DNA of 16,968 nucleotides from Gp6-AA40 sp036742665 (GCA_036742665.1 DAINQP010000133.1:1-16968), one strand, 5' to 3'; positions 1 through 7,658 are shown, counted from the stretch's first letter. The notes: generated from the letters alone by a model not told the origin. Translations and numbers: made by a program.

Positions 1-1
1 C

Positions 2-706
2 ACTTTCGTGCTGCTCGAGGCGGCGCGACGCGCGACCCGGTTGCGCCGGTTCATCCAGATTTCGACCGACGAGGTGTACGGAAGCGTTCCCGTGGGCGCA
101 AGCCGCGAAACGGACGAACTGAAACCGCGCAATCCGTACGCGGCGAGCAAAGCGGGCGCGGATCGCCTCGCCTACAGCTATTGGGCGACCTACGAGGTTC
201 CGGTGATCATCACGCGAGCCTCCAATAATTACGGCCCCTATCAGTTTCCCGAGAAGGTCATTCCGCTCTTCGTCACCAATGCCATCGAAGATATCCCGGT
301 GCCGCTCTACGGCGACGGCAAGAACGTGCGCGACTGGCTGCACGTGGACGACCATTGCCGCGCCGTTGACCTGCTTATCGACACGGGTGTCAACGGCGAG
401 GTGTACAACATCGGCGGTGGAAACGAGGTCATGAACGTGGACCTCACACATCGGATTCTTGACGCACTCGACAAGCCGGTCTCGTTGATCAAGCCGGTGA
501 TTGATCGACCCGGCCACGATCGACGCTATTGTCTCGACACGGCGAAGCTGCGCGGCGTCGGGTGGTCACCGGCCGAGCCATTCGATGAGGGGCTGCGCCG
601 CACCATCGAGTGGTACCGGCGCAACGAATGGTGGTGGCGGCCGATCAAGGAACAGGACCCGGCCTTCAAGGCCTACTACCAGGCCCAGTATCAGCGCCGA
701 CAGTGA
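2..706 (+). CDS. rfbB: dTDP-glucose 4,6-dehydratase, 5'-truncated by the window edge
   Basis: The enzyme oxidises C4 and removes water across C5-C6 of dTDP-glucose, giving dTDP-4-keto-6-deoxyglucose, the entry to rhamnose and other deoxysugars; it is cytoplasmic. The reading frame is open from base 2 and 234 residues are visible. Family members have about 330-350, so roughly 100 residues including the NAD-binding GxxGxxG are missing. Numbering from the GTG at base 8, STDEVYG (19-25) carries the Thr-Asp-Glu triad that distinguishes 4,6-dehydratases from epimerases, and YAASK (44-48) gives the Tyr/Lys pair of extended SDRs. ASNNYGPYQFPEK and GDGKNVRDWLHVDD are typical RmlB blocks. The GTG at 8 is internal to the protein, not its start. 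The stop overlaps the start of the next gene. The partial N terminus leaves substrate identity inferred from family motifs only. Confidence 0.9.
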   Translation, partial: TFVLLEAARRATRLRRFIQISTDEVYGSVPVGASRETDELKPRNPYAASKAGADRLAYSYWATYEVPVIITRASNNYGPYQFPEKVIPLFVTNAIEDIPVPLYGDGKNVRDWLHVDDHCRAVDLLIDTGVNGEVYNIGGGNEVMNVDLTHRILDALDKPVSLIKPVIDRPGHDRRYCLDTAKLRGVGWSPAEPFDEGLRRTIEWYRRNEWWWRPIKEQDPAFKAYYQAQYQRRQ

Positions 707-1632
707 GCGACGTCGTCCTCGTGACCGGCGCGGGCGGCTTTGCCGGCAGCCATCTCGTCGAGCATCTGCTCGTCTCGCCGAATCACCAAACCGGCGGAGG
801 CGGGTCGCCGTCGCACCAGGTCGTGACCTGGACGCGGCAGACCGTCGATCTTCTCGATCGCGATCGCGTGCGCGCCGCCGTTCGCGAGCTGCGTCCGGCG
901 CAGATCTACCACTGCGCCGGCGTGCCGCATGTCGCCGAGTCGTGGCGCGACACCGCGCAACCGCTCGAAGGCAACGTGCTGGCGACCGAGCATCTGTTCG
1001 ACGCGCTGCGCCGTGAAGGCATCCGCTGTCGCATCCTGGTGCCGGGATCGGCAACGGTGTACGCCCCGTCGTCTGAGCCGATCTCCGAACGCGACCCGAT
1101 CGCACCGGGGAGCCCGTACGCAATCAGCAAGTTTGCGCAGGAGCAGCTTGCGTTGCGAGCGATTCACGAAGACGGGCTCGATATCATCGTGACCCGATCG
1201 TTCAATCACACGGGCCCGCGACAGACACCAGCGTTTGTCGCGCCGAGCATGGCCAGGCAGATCGCGCTGATCGAACGCGGCCAAACCGAACCGGTGATTA
1301 AGGTCGGCAACCTCGACGCACAGCGCGACGTGACGGATGTGCGTGATGTCGTGCGCGCGTACGTCGCCCTCATGCAATCGGGAAAGACCGGCGTCGTTTA
1401 CAACGTCGCGTCGGGTGTGGCTCGTTCGATTCGGTCGATCCTCGAGGCACTCGTCTTGCGGTCGAAGGTGCCCGTGCGCATTGAAGTCGATCAGGCACGT
1501 ATGCGGCCGAACGATGTACCCGTGGTGGTGGGGGACTACTCACGCCTTGCCGCGGCGACCGGATGGCAGCCGGAGGTCTCGTTCGACCAGATGCTCGATG
1601 ATCTTCTGCGTTACTGGCGTGGACAGCCGTAG
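703..1632 (+). CDS. GDP-6-deoxy-D-mannose reductase-like NAD-dependent epimerase/dehydratase
   Basis: An extended short-chain dehydrogenase of 309 residues, of the type that reduces GDP-4-keto-6-deoxymannose to GDP-rhamnose. The start is GTG 703, whose bases overlap the upstream stop (GTGA); the frame is open further upstream but TGAGGGFAGS-type Rossmann sequence begins directly after this codon (VTGAGGFAG, residues 7-15). YAISK (139-143) provides catalytic Tyr/Lys and PGSATVY supplies the Ser/Thr. RSFNHTGPRQ, VGNLDAQRDVTDVRDVVRAY and YNVASG closely match the Rmd family. The GTGA overlap implies translational coupling with the dTDP-glucose dehydratase in a polysaccharide-precursor operon, though Rmd's usual partner is Gmd, which may lie outside the window. 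A duplicated 10-codon block (residues 25-44) sits in the first Rossmann turn. The stop TAG is part of a GTAGGGCGAG sequence resembling the window's repeats. Exact substrate is uncertain. Confidence 0.82.
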   Translation: MSDVVLVTGAGGFAGSHLVEHLLVSPNHQTGGGGSPSHQVVTWTRQTVDLLDRDRVRAAVRELRPAQIYHCAGVPHVAESWRDTAQPLEGNVLATEHLFDALRREGIRCRILVPGSATVYAPSSEPISERDPIAPGSPYAISKFAQEQLALRAIHEDGLDIIVTRSFNHTGPRQTPAFVAPSMARQIALIERGQTEPVIKVGNLDAQRDVTDVRDVVRAYVALMQSGKTGVVYNVASGVARSIRSILEALVLRSKVPVRIEVDQARMRPNDVPVVVGDYSRLAAATGWQPEVSFDQMLDDLLRYWRGQP

Positions 1633-1653
1633 GGCGAGCCGCACCGGACACGT

Positions 1654-1685
1654 GTAGGGCGGGTTCTGTTCTTTTGGACCCGCCG
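1654..1685. repeat. GC-rich inverted repeat (GTAGGGCGGGT / ACCCGCC) after the epimerase gene
   Basis: Seven-base-pair stem GGCGGGT (1658-1664) with ACCCGCC (1678-1684) around a 13-nt T-rich loop. It begins with GTAG, as do the other palindromes of this window, and its arms match those of the terminator hairpin at 8594-8615, so it looks like a degenerate copy of the same dispersed element. It could end the sugar-nucleotide transcript, but no downstream T tract follows. Confidence 0.55.
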
Positions 1686-1731
1686 TCTGCTATCCTCGGG
1701 CGAACACACGGCGAAACTGCCGGGTTTGCTT

Positions 1732-2694
1732 ATGGAAATCGCGCCACTCCTTTTCGACCTCGGGCCGTCCAGGCCCACCACTCGCCAAATCGCTGACCTC
1801 GTCAAAGCCGGCGGCGCAGACGCCTTGACCGAAGCAATTCGCCGCGCCGACGCGGCGCGATATCAGGAAGTCCAGTGCCGCTCGGCGCTCAATTCCGTCA
1901 AGGGGATGCCGTTCAAGTGGACGCTGAATCCCTATCGGGGCTGCACGCATGGCTGTCATTACTGCTACGCGCGCCGCTACCACGCGCAGTTCGAGCTCGG
2001 TGCCGACGATGAGTTCGCGTCGGTGATCCTGGTCAAAACAAATCTCCTTGATGTGCTGCGGAAAGAGCTGAAGAGGCCATCGTGGACACACGAGGAGGTG
2101 GCAATCGGGACGGCCACGGATTGTTATCAGCCCATCGAAGGCTCGTACAAACTGACACGAGGGGCGTTGGAAATATTGTGCGAGTTCAGCAACCCCGGCA
2201 GCGTGGTGACGAAAGGTCCAATGGTCGTGCGCGACAAGGACGTGCTGATGGATCTCTCGGCACGGACCGATTTCACCGTCTGCATCAGCGTGCCGTGCGT
2301 AGACGAAGACGTCTGGCGCGCGCTTGAACCCGGCACCGCACATCCGATGCAGCGCCTCCGTGCCGTCCGTGAGCTCGCTGACGCCGGGATCTATGCCGGC
2401 GTGCTGATGTCGCCGATCGTTCCCGGCATCTCCTCAAAACCGGCGCTGCTCGAGCGAACACTCAAGGCCGCAGTGGATCACGGGGCACGCTTTATCAGTG
2501 CGAACGTGATGCACCTCGAAGGCGGCACCCGCGATCACTTCATGCGCTGGCTCGAAGGCGAGCACCCGGAGCTGGTCGATGGGTACCGGCAGCTCTATGC
2601 AGGCAAATACGCTCCGAGCGCCTATCGCACCAAGGTAAAGAGAGTGTTGACCGATTTGAGGAAGAAGTACGAAGTGACGTCCACGGGCGAGTGA
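1732..2694 (+). CDS. SPL-like radical SAM protein (Rv2578c-type)
   Basis: A 320-residue radical SAM enzyme; the family binds a 4Fe-4S cluster and cleaves S-adenosylmethionine to a 5'-deoxyadenosyl radical. The cluster motif is CTHGCHYC (Cys 71, 75, 78 counted from ATG 1732), a CX3CX2C spacing. It is preceded by NPYRG and followed by YARRYH, the signature of the spore-photoproduct-lyase-like group that includes the widespread Rv2578c family. GTATDCYQPIEG, TKGPMVVRDKDVL and MSPIVPGIS fit the same family. ATG 1732 is preferred to an in-frame TTG at 1726; neither has a strong Shine-Dalgarno. The frame shows no sporulation context, and the true substrate of this family is not established, so photoproduct lyase activity should not be assumed. 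The gene is monocistronic and faces the clp-type gene across two palindromes. Confidence 0.88.
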   Translation: MEIAPLLFDLGPSRPTTRQIADLVKAGGADALTEAIRRADAARYQEVQCRSALNSVKGMPFKWTLNPYRGCTHGCHYCYARRYHAQFELGADDEFASVILVKTNLLDVLRKELKRPSWTHEEVAIGTATDCYQPIEGSYKLTRGALEILCEFSNPGSVVTKGPMVVRDKDVLMDLSARTDFTVCISVPCVDEDVWRALEPGTAHPMQRLRAVRELADAGIYAGVLMSPIVPGISSKPALLERTLKAAVDHGARFISANVMHLEGGTRDHFMRWLEGEHPELVDGYRQLYAGKYAPSAYRTKVKRVLTDLRKKYEVTSTGE

Positions 2695-2699
2695 CGTTC

Positions 2700-2727
2700 G
2701 TAGGGGCGACGCATGCGTCGCCCTTAC
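2700..2727. repeat. Palindromic repeat, GTA-flanked, 20-bp perfect core
   Basis: Bases 2704-2723 form a perfect 20-bp palindrome centred on GCATGC; the flanking GTA (2700-2702) and TAC (2725-2727) extend the pairing with one G-T step between. It lies 5 bases after the radical SAM stop, between convergent genes. A degenerate copy, including the preceding GTTC and the GCATGCGTCGCCC half, occurs at 11790-11819. It may act as a bidirectional transcript end, but no T tract is present. Confidence 0.8.
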
Positions 2728-2736
2728 AGGAGTCCA

Positions 2737-2756
2737 GGGCGAGGCCTGCCTCGCCC
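2737..2756. repeat. Second GC-rich hairpin, GGGCGAGG / CCTCGCCC
   Basis: Eight-base-pair stem (2737-2744 with 2749-2756) around CCTG, immediately after the 2700-2727 palindrome. The outer GGGCGA/TCGCCC resembles the first element, suggesting two diverged members of one repeat family in tandem between convergent genes. Confidence 0.7.
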
Positions 2757-2766
2757 CCACACCATT

Positions 2767-5070
2767 TCAGTAATTGACCGCGATCTGATCCGACTCTGAA
2801 GCCGCGACCAGCCGCGGGCCCGCCGCTTCCACGACCAGCTGTCCATCCTTCAACGACGCGCGGAAGTAATTTGAATCCTTCCAGTGCTGGCTCAGCGGCA
2901 GCTTGATCTGATCGTCGATGACGCGCTTCAGGAACCGCGCGCCATACGCGGGACTGTAGCCGTCGGTCACGAGCTTCTCGAGCGCGTCGGGCTCCACGTG
3001 GATCTGCTTATTCCATCGCTTCAATGACGCGGAGACTTCCTCGAGATACTTCAGCGTGATGTCGCGCACTTCGTCCTTCGTCAGCGGCTCGAACACCACC
3101 ACCTGGTCGATGCGATTGCGGAACTCCGGCGGGAACCGCCGTTCCAGCTCCCTGTTGATATCCGCCTGCACTGACTCGACCTGCGCCTGCCCGGAGGCGA
3201 AACCAAGCGGGTTCTGCAGCTTGCGGAAATGCTCCGAGCCGGCGTTCGACGTCATGATGACGATCGCGTCCGACAAATACACGCGCTTGCCGCGGCCGTC
3301 GGTCAGCCAGCCTTCGTCAAACGCCTGCAGGAACACGTTCAGCAGGCTCGGGCTCGCCTTTTCGATCTCGTCGAGCAGCACCACCGTGCACGGGTTGTCG
3401 CGAAGCTGGTTCGTCAGCACGCCACCGCGTGAGCTGCCCACGATACCGCGCGGCATCCCGATCAACTTATCCACGGACGTTCCGCCGTCCTGATATTCGG
3501 ACATGTCGATCCGGATCATCTTCTTTTCGTCGCCGAACAGGAATTCGGCCGCAGCTTTCGCGAGCTCCGTCTTGCCGACGCCCGTCGGGCCGAGGAACAG
3601 CAGCACGCCGTCTGGACGATCGAACCCGTCCTTGAGGGGCCCCTTGTTGAGGACGAGCCGATGCGCGAGCGCTTCGACGGCCTTCTTCTGGCCGATGACG
3701 CGCTTCCCAAGTCGTGCCTTGATGTCCTTGAAGCGATCGCCCACGTCGCGGAACACCATGTCCTTTGGAATCTGCGACGTGTGCGAGATGACGTCGACGA
3801 CGTCATTCGAGGTCACTTCCCAGCGACGATCGATTTCGGCGCGCACGGCAGCGGTGTCGAGCCAGCCGATCACCTTGTCGGGCAGATGCAGATGCCGCTG
3901 ATATCGCGTCGACATCTCGAGTGCCGTTTCGATGGCTTCATCCACGAGGCGGACCGAGTAGTTGCGCTCGAGACGCGCCCGCAGACTGTAGAGAATGCGG
4001 CGCGTTTCCTCGACCGACGGCTCGTTCACCTGCACGGTGCGGAAGCGGCGCGACAACGCCTCGTCTTCCTGGATGAACTCCTTGTACTCGCTCAGCGTGG
4101 TCGCACCGATGATGCGCACTTCGCCGCGAGCGAGTACTGACTTGAACACGTTGGCGGCATCCGACGGCGCGCCGAGCGCGGAGCCGGCGCCGACCATCGT
4201 GTGCGCCTCGTCGATGAATAGAATGAGATTCGGCCGCTCCTTGATCTCGCGGATCACATTCTGGATGCGATCCTCGAACATTCCACGGAGCATCGTCCCC
4301 GCGACCATCGTGTTCATCTGCAGGTTGACCACCTGGCAGTCGCGGAGGCGGACCGGCACGGAATCCGGGTCGAACTCGATGCGGCGGGCGAGGCCCTCGG
4401 CGATCGCGGTCTTACCGACGCCAGGCTCGCCAATCAACATCACCGAATTCGAACGCTCGCGGTGACAGAGAATCTCGAGGACCTGCTGAATCTCGTCGTC
4501 CCGTCCGTAGACCGGCGCGATCTTGTCCTGACGCGCCAGCAGATTCAGGTTGGTCGCAAAGTTCTTCAGGAACGGCGGCAGCTCGAACCGCTTGCGCAGG
4601 CGCTCTTCGCGCAATTCGTTGTCCCTCATCCTGGTCGCGATTCGTGACACGAGTACCTCAGGTTCAACGCCGTAGTGGCGAATGATGGAAACAGGAACGC
4701 CCTGGCTCTCTTCAAAAATGGCCGAGAATAAATCCGAGGACTCGATCGTCTGACGGCCGGCGCGGCTCGCCTGATGAAAGGCGAGCTTGAACACGAGCTT
4801 CGTGGACGGCGCCACTCGCAGGTCGCGCCCGCTGACACGACGACGGCTGTCGAGATGCTCTTCGAGCTCGTGGAGGATCTCGTGCGGATTCAACCCGAGC
4901 TCGGTCATCACCTGAGCGAAGGTGTCCCACTCGACTTGCGCGAACGCAAGAAAGACGTGCTCGTTGGTCAGCTCAACGTGATCCCGGCGCCGCGATTCCT
5001 CAATGGCGCGGTCGACAACCCGTTGGGCAGATTCTCCAATCTTGCTCGGCGCGATATCGAAATCGTCCAC
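2767..5070 (-). CDS. Two-ring Clp/Hsp100 AAA+ ATPase (ClpA/ClpC class), divergent pore loops
   Basis: A 767-residue Hsp100 unfoldase; such proteins thread substrates through stacked ATPase rings, often into ClpP. GTG 5070 is chosen because GGAGG lies 8 bases upstream (5079-5083); a TTG 54 bases upstream would add 18 unconserved residues. An N-terminal Clp_N region (about 10-155) precedes D1, with Walker A GEPGVGKT (214-221), Walker B FIDEAH (D287, E288) and arginine SRR (340-342). D2 has GPTGVGKT (494-501), LLDEIEK (D567, E568) and sensor-2 GAR (710-712). No long ClpB coiled-coil M domain separates the rings, and LGF (622-624) sits where ClpA/ClpC carry the ClpP-docking tripeptide. Both aromatic pore-loop residues are absent: D1 reads GTMLRG (usually GTKYRG) and D2 reads GIVG (usually GYVG). 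No clpP or adaptor is nearby. Classification is firm; function as a threading unfoldase is uncertain. Confidence 0.9.
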   Translation of the reverse strand: MDDFDIAPSKIGESAQRVVDRAIEESRRRDHVELTNEHVFLAFAQVEWDTFAQVMTELGLNPHEILHELEEHLDSRRRVSGRDLRVAPSTKLVFKLAFHQASRAGRQTIESSDLFSAIFEESQGVPVSIIRHYGVEPEVLVSRIATRMRDNELREERLRKRFELPPFLKNFATNLNLLARQDKIAPVYGRDDEIQQVLEILCHRERSNSVMLIGEPGVGKTAIAEGLARRIEFDPDSVPVRLRDCQVVNLQMNTMVAGTMLRGMFEDRIQNVIREIKERPNLILFIDEAHTMVGAGSALGAPSDAANVFKSVLARGEVRIIGATTLSEYKEFIQEDEALSRRFRTVQVNEPSVEETRRILYSLRARLERNYSVRLVDEAIETALEMSTRYQRHLHLPDKVIGWLDTAAVRAEIDRRWEVTSNDVVDVISHTSQIPKDMVFRDVGDRFKDIKARLGKRVIGQKKAVEALAHRLVLNKGPLKDGFDRPDGVLLFLGPTGVGKTELAKAAAEFLFGDEKKMIRIDMSEYQDGGTSVDKLIGMPRGIVGSSRGGVLTNQLRDNPCTVVLLDEIEKASPSLLNVFLQAFDEGWLTDGRGKRVYLSDAIVIMTSNAGSEHFRKLQNPLGFASGQAQVESVQADINRELERRFPPEFRNRIDQVVVFEPLTKDEVRDITLKYLEEVSASLKRWNKQIHVEPDALEKLVTDGYSPAYGARFLKRVIDDQIKLPLSQHWKDSNYFRASLKDGQLVVEAAGPRLVAASESDQIAVNY

Positions 5071-5259
5071 GGCCCGATCCTCCAGGCCCGAGCGCTTCGC
5101 CCGGCCTGACTGGCTCGAAGGCAAGATGCGATCCAGCTTGGGCGTGACCTTTCTGGCGCGAAATTTACGAGCAAAACCAGCTGGGGTGTCTGTTTCGCTG
5201 ACGAGATGCTGAATGGTAGTCGCGACCCTGCCTGTCCATCGGCAGGCAATGGAGACCTC

Positions 5260-5265
5260 TATAAT
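5260..5265 (+). promoter_or_regulatory. Consensus -10 box (TATAAT), possible leaderless promoter
   Basis: TATAAT ends five bases before ATG 5271, so transcription starting about 6-7 bases downstream would begin at or beside the start codon. No good -35 is seen at 16-18 bp upstream. In the 200-bp gap between the divergent genes (5071-5270) the only other structure noted is a 6-bp inverted repeat CCTGCC/GGCAGG at 5227-5246, which could be an operator. No convincing promoter was found for the minus-strand clp-type gene. Confidence 0.5.
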
Positions 5266-5270
5266 GAGTC

Positions 5271-5882
5271 ATGCGCTGCGTTGTACTGGCCGTTCTACTT
5301 CTTCTTTCGTCGCCAGCATTTGGCCAGACGCCGCAGCCCTTCCCGCGACCGGGTGAGCAGCCGCGTACACAGCGTCCGGCCGATCCTCCAGTGAACACGG
5401 GATCAACTGCGGCGCCACCCTCGTCTAAGCCGAATGCGCCACAGGGTGCCCAGTCACCGGCACCCAGTCCATCGGTTACACAAAAACCATCTGATCCGAA
5501 TGCGCCGGCGGCAGCGGTCGTGTGGTTCCCTGTGTATCCGTCCGCACAGTTTCTTGCGTCGTACGACGCAGGTAGGAGTCAGCGGTACTACGTGTACGGC
5601 AGCACGGCACCCTTTGCCGACGTTGTCACCTACTACCGCACACAACTCGACGAGAAGGGCAACCTGGTATTCAAGGAGCCGCCAACTCACATGTTCGAGA
5701 TAGGCCGGTTCCGCGAGGAAACGATGGCGTTTCCCCCAGGTGTGACGGTGAAGGACTGGTCGTGGGGCGGCTCGCAGGGCTATCCGAACACGAAACGCGG
5801 CGCGCAGCCGGCGCGGTTCCCCACGATCATTTTGATTGTCCCGCCGCCCCCCGTGGCTCCTGCGGCCGCACCGGTCCGCTGA
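5271..5882 (+). CDS. Exported proline-rich protein of unknown function
   Basis: I do not recognise a characterised family. The 203-residue product opens with a Sec signal peptide (about 1-19: MRC, hydrophobic VLAVLLLLSS, cleavage after AFGQ or AFG). A proline/alanine/serine-rich linker follows (about 20-83, with PPVNTGS and PAPSPS). The folded part (about 84-190) contains WFPVYPSAQFLASY, a YYVYGSTAPFADVVTYY block and FPPGVTVKDWSWGG, then a hydrophobic IILIVPPPP tail near the C terminus. The YGSTAP...VVTYYRTQL segment suggests a small alpha/beta domain seen in exported proteins, but this is impression only. There is no Shine-Dalgarno at a normal distance (GGAG is 16 bases upstream), consistent with the leaderless promoter at 5260. 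It is divergent from the clp-type gene and converges on the esterase. Confidence 0.78.
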   Translation: MRCVVLAVLLLLSSPAFGQTPQPFPRPGEQPRTQRPADPPVNTGSTAAPPSSKPNAPQGAQSPAPSPSVTQKPSDPNAPAAAVVWFPVYPSAQFLASYDAGRSQRYYVYGSTAPFADVVTYYRTQLDEKGNLVFKEPPTHMFEIGRFREETMAFPPGVTVKDWSWGGSQGYPNTKRGAQPARFPTIILIVPPPPVAPAAAPVR

Positions 5883-5895
5883 CGCAGGCACCTTC

Positions 5896-5958
5896 GTAGC
5901 CCGGCTTGCTTGCCCGCCGTCGCGCGTGAAGGCGGCAGCCGGACGGACGACCGACTAC
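5896..5958. repeat. Long interrupted palindrome bounded by GTAG/CTAC, overlapping the esterase stop
   Basis: CCGGCT (5901-5906) pairs with AGCCGG (5937-5942), and inside it CCGCC (5914-5918) pairs with GGCGG (5931-5935); the ends are GTAG (5896-5899) and CTAC (5955-5958). Read on the minus strand the element starts with GTAGTC, whose TAG is the stop codon of the esterase. It fills the 72-bp gap between two convergent genes and has the look of a dispersed intergenic repeat (REP/MITE-like). Confidence 0.65.
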
Positions 5959-7598
5959 TGCGCTGTCGTCGTCGTGCTTCCGATCTCGCGAATCGCTTTC
6001 AACGCCAGCCGCTCCTCGCGGTTTGGATCGTTCAGCAACTTGCATTCATTCCCGAACACCATCGTCGGATATGCGCGCGTATTGAACACCGGCCAGTTTG
6101 GCAGATCCGAGTGGTTCGGGTTACCCGTGCGCGCGAACGACGCAAACGCCGCGCTCATCTTGTGCGCCAGCGCGTAACGGTCCTGCATCGCACCGGTCAT
6201 CGATGCGGCCTGATCGATGTTGTAGAGCGCGAACGGAATGTCGAGCGTGTGATACGACTTCATCTGGCCCTTGTGCACCGGCGATCGCCAGGAGAAGTAG
6301 TAGAGATACGAAGGCGCCTTGCCCTGCGCCGTCTTCAGCTCGTTGAGCAGCTGCGCGTTCGCGCGTCGCGTGTTGTCGGCGTTCATGATCAGCCATACGT
6401 CGGTGTTGCTGATCCCCGCGTGCGTCTTGCGATAGAGGGCCACCATCTCTCGCGCCTTCGCCTCGTCATTGCGGACGACGCGTTTGACGCGCGTGAGCAT
6501 CTCGTCGTCGGACATCTGGAGCGGTGGTGGTGGGTCGTTCCACGCGTCCTCGGTTTCCGTGGAGCCCATCATGAGCGGCACGTCAGCAGACACGGCCGGA
6601 GCGTCGGGATACCACTGATCGCGCGGCAGTGATCGTCCATCGACGACCGGGCCTGTCGCGAGACCCTGAATCCGCGGCTCCGAGTAATACGCGTCCTGCA
6701 GCTGCTTCCACGTGAACGAATGGAGTCTATCGAGCTGATTCGGTTTGAGACCGAGCTTGGCGAGGAACTGCTCGGCGCCGCGCGTCGCGTTCTCGCGTGT
6801 CGCGCCGCGCACCTGCGCGCCACTCATCGCGATCGCACGATGGAACAGACCCTTCGCTGACGGCATGGCCATCAGCGTCGTCACCTTACTGCCGCCGCCG
6901 GATTGGCCGAAGACGGTCACGTTGTTGGGATTGCCGCCGAATGCGGCGATGTTCTCCTTGATCCATGTCAGCGCCGCGACAATGTCCTGCATGCCGGCGT
7001 TGCTGGCGTTGGCCCACTTCTCGCCACCGCCGAGATCCGAGAGGTAGAGAAAGCCAAACAGATTCAGACGATGAGTCACGGAGACCACGACTACGTCTTC
7101 CTTGCGCGCGAGGTTGGTGCCTTCGTACAGCAGCCAGTTGCCGGACCCGCCGGAGAAGCCGCCGCCGTGCAGCCACACCATGACCGGCCGATTGCCACTG
7201 CCAATCGCGGGCGTAAACACGTTCAGATTGAGGCAGTCCTCACCCATCGGCTCCTGCCGATCGAGGGCGAAGACTTCCGAGATGGGACCGTCAGGATCCT
7301 GCGGTGATCGATTGCCTACCTGCAGACAATCACGCACGCCGCTCCACGGCGGGACCTTCGCCGGCGGCATGAAGCGATTCGCTCCTGCCGTTGATGGCGC
7401 GTACGGCACGCCCCAGAATTGATTGACGCCAAACCGCACCGCGCCGCGCACTCTGCCGGACGCTGTCGGCACGGCCGCCGTCATCGGCAGACCGCGCACG
7501 TCCTGCGCCCACGCAGACGTAAACAACCCGTCAACAAACAGACCGGCCGCGGCCAACGCGCTCCAGCCCAGAAACTCTCGTCGATCGACGTGCGTCAT
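5955..7598 (-). CDS. Type-B carboxylesterase, Tat-exported
   Basis: A 547-residue alpha/beta-hydrolase of the carboxylesterase type-B (p-nitrobenzyl esterase) family, hydrolysing carboxylic esters. The N terminus DRREFLGWSALAAAGLF is a twin-arginine signal with cleavage after about AWA (31), so the enzyme should be folded in the cytoplasm and work in the periplasm. HGGGF (144-148) forms the oxyanion hole; the nucleophile is S233 in FGQSGGG; the acid is probably E350 (GSTETE) and the base H450 in YHTLDIPFAL. The usual elbow is GESAGG, so Gln and Gly replace Glu and Ala. EDCLNLNVFTP matches the family signature 2. ATG 7598 follows AGGAG by 6 bases. The gene follows the pirin gene by 76 bp on the same strand and is probably co-transcribed. 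The physiological ester is unknown. Confidence 0.93.
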   Translation of the reverse strand: MTHVDRREFLGWSALAAAGLFVDGLFTSAWAQDVRGLPMTAAVPTASGRVRGAVRFGVNQFWGVPYAPSTAGANRFMPPAKVPPWSGVRDCLQVGNRSPQDPDGPISEVFALDRQEPMGEDCLNLNVFTPAIGSGNRPVMVWLHGGGFSGGSGNWLLYEGTNLARKEDVVVVSVTHRLNLFGFLYLSDLGGGEKWANASNAGMQDIVAALTWIKENIAAFGGNPNNVTVFGQSGGGSKVTTLMAMPSAKGLFHRAIAMSGAQVRGATRENATRGAEQFLAKLGLKPNQLDRLHSFTWKQLQDAYYSEPRIQGLATGPVVDGRSLPRDQWYPDAPAVSADVPLMMGSTETEDAWNDPPPPLQMSDDEMLTRVKRVVRNDEAKAREMVALYRKTHAGISNTDVWLIMNADNTRRANAQLLNELKTAQGKAPSYLYYFSWRSPVHKGQMKSYHTLDIPFALYNIDQAASMTGAMQDRYALAHKMSAAFASFARTGNPNHSDLPNWPVFNTRAYPTMVFGNECKLLNDPNREERLALKAIREIGSTTTTAQ

Positions 7599-7658
7599 GG
7601 CGTACTCCTGGAGCGCGTATTTTGATATGGCAGACGGTTGTTCGTCCAGTCGCCCGTG

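Noticed and set aside
691..1377. A 228-codon minus-strand open frame within the epimerase
   Set aside because: The plus strand encodes the conserved SDR motifs over the same bases; the minus product has no coherent pattern.
5162..5167. TAAATT on the minus strand as the clp-type gene's -10 box
   Set aside because: There is no -35 at a proper distance, and in GC-rich DNA a single AT-rich hexamer is weak evidence.
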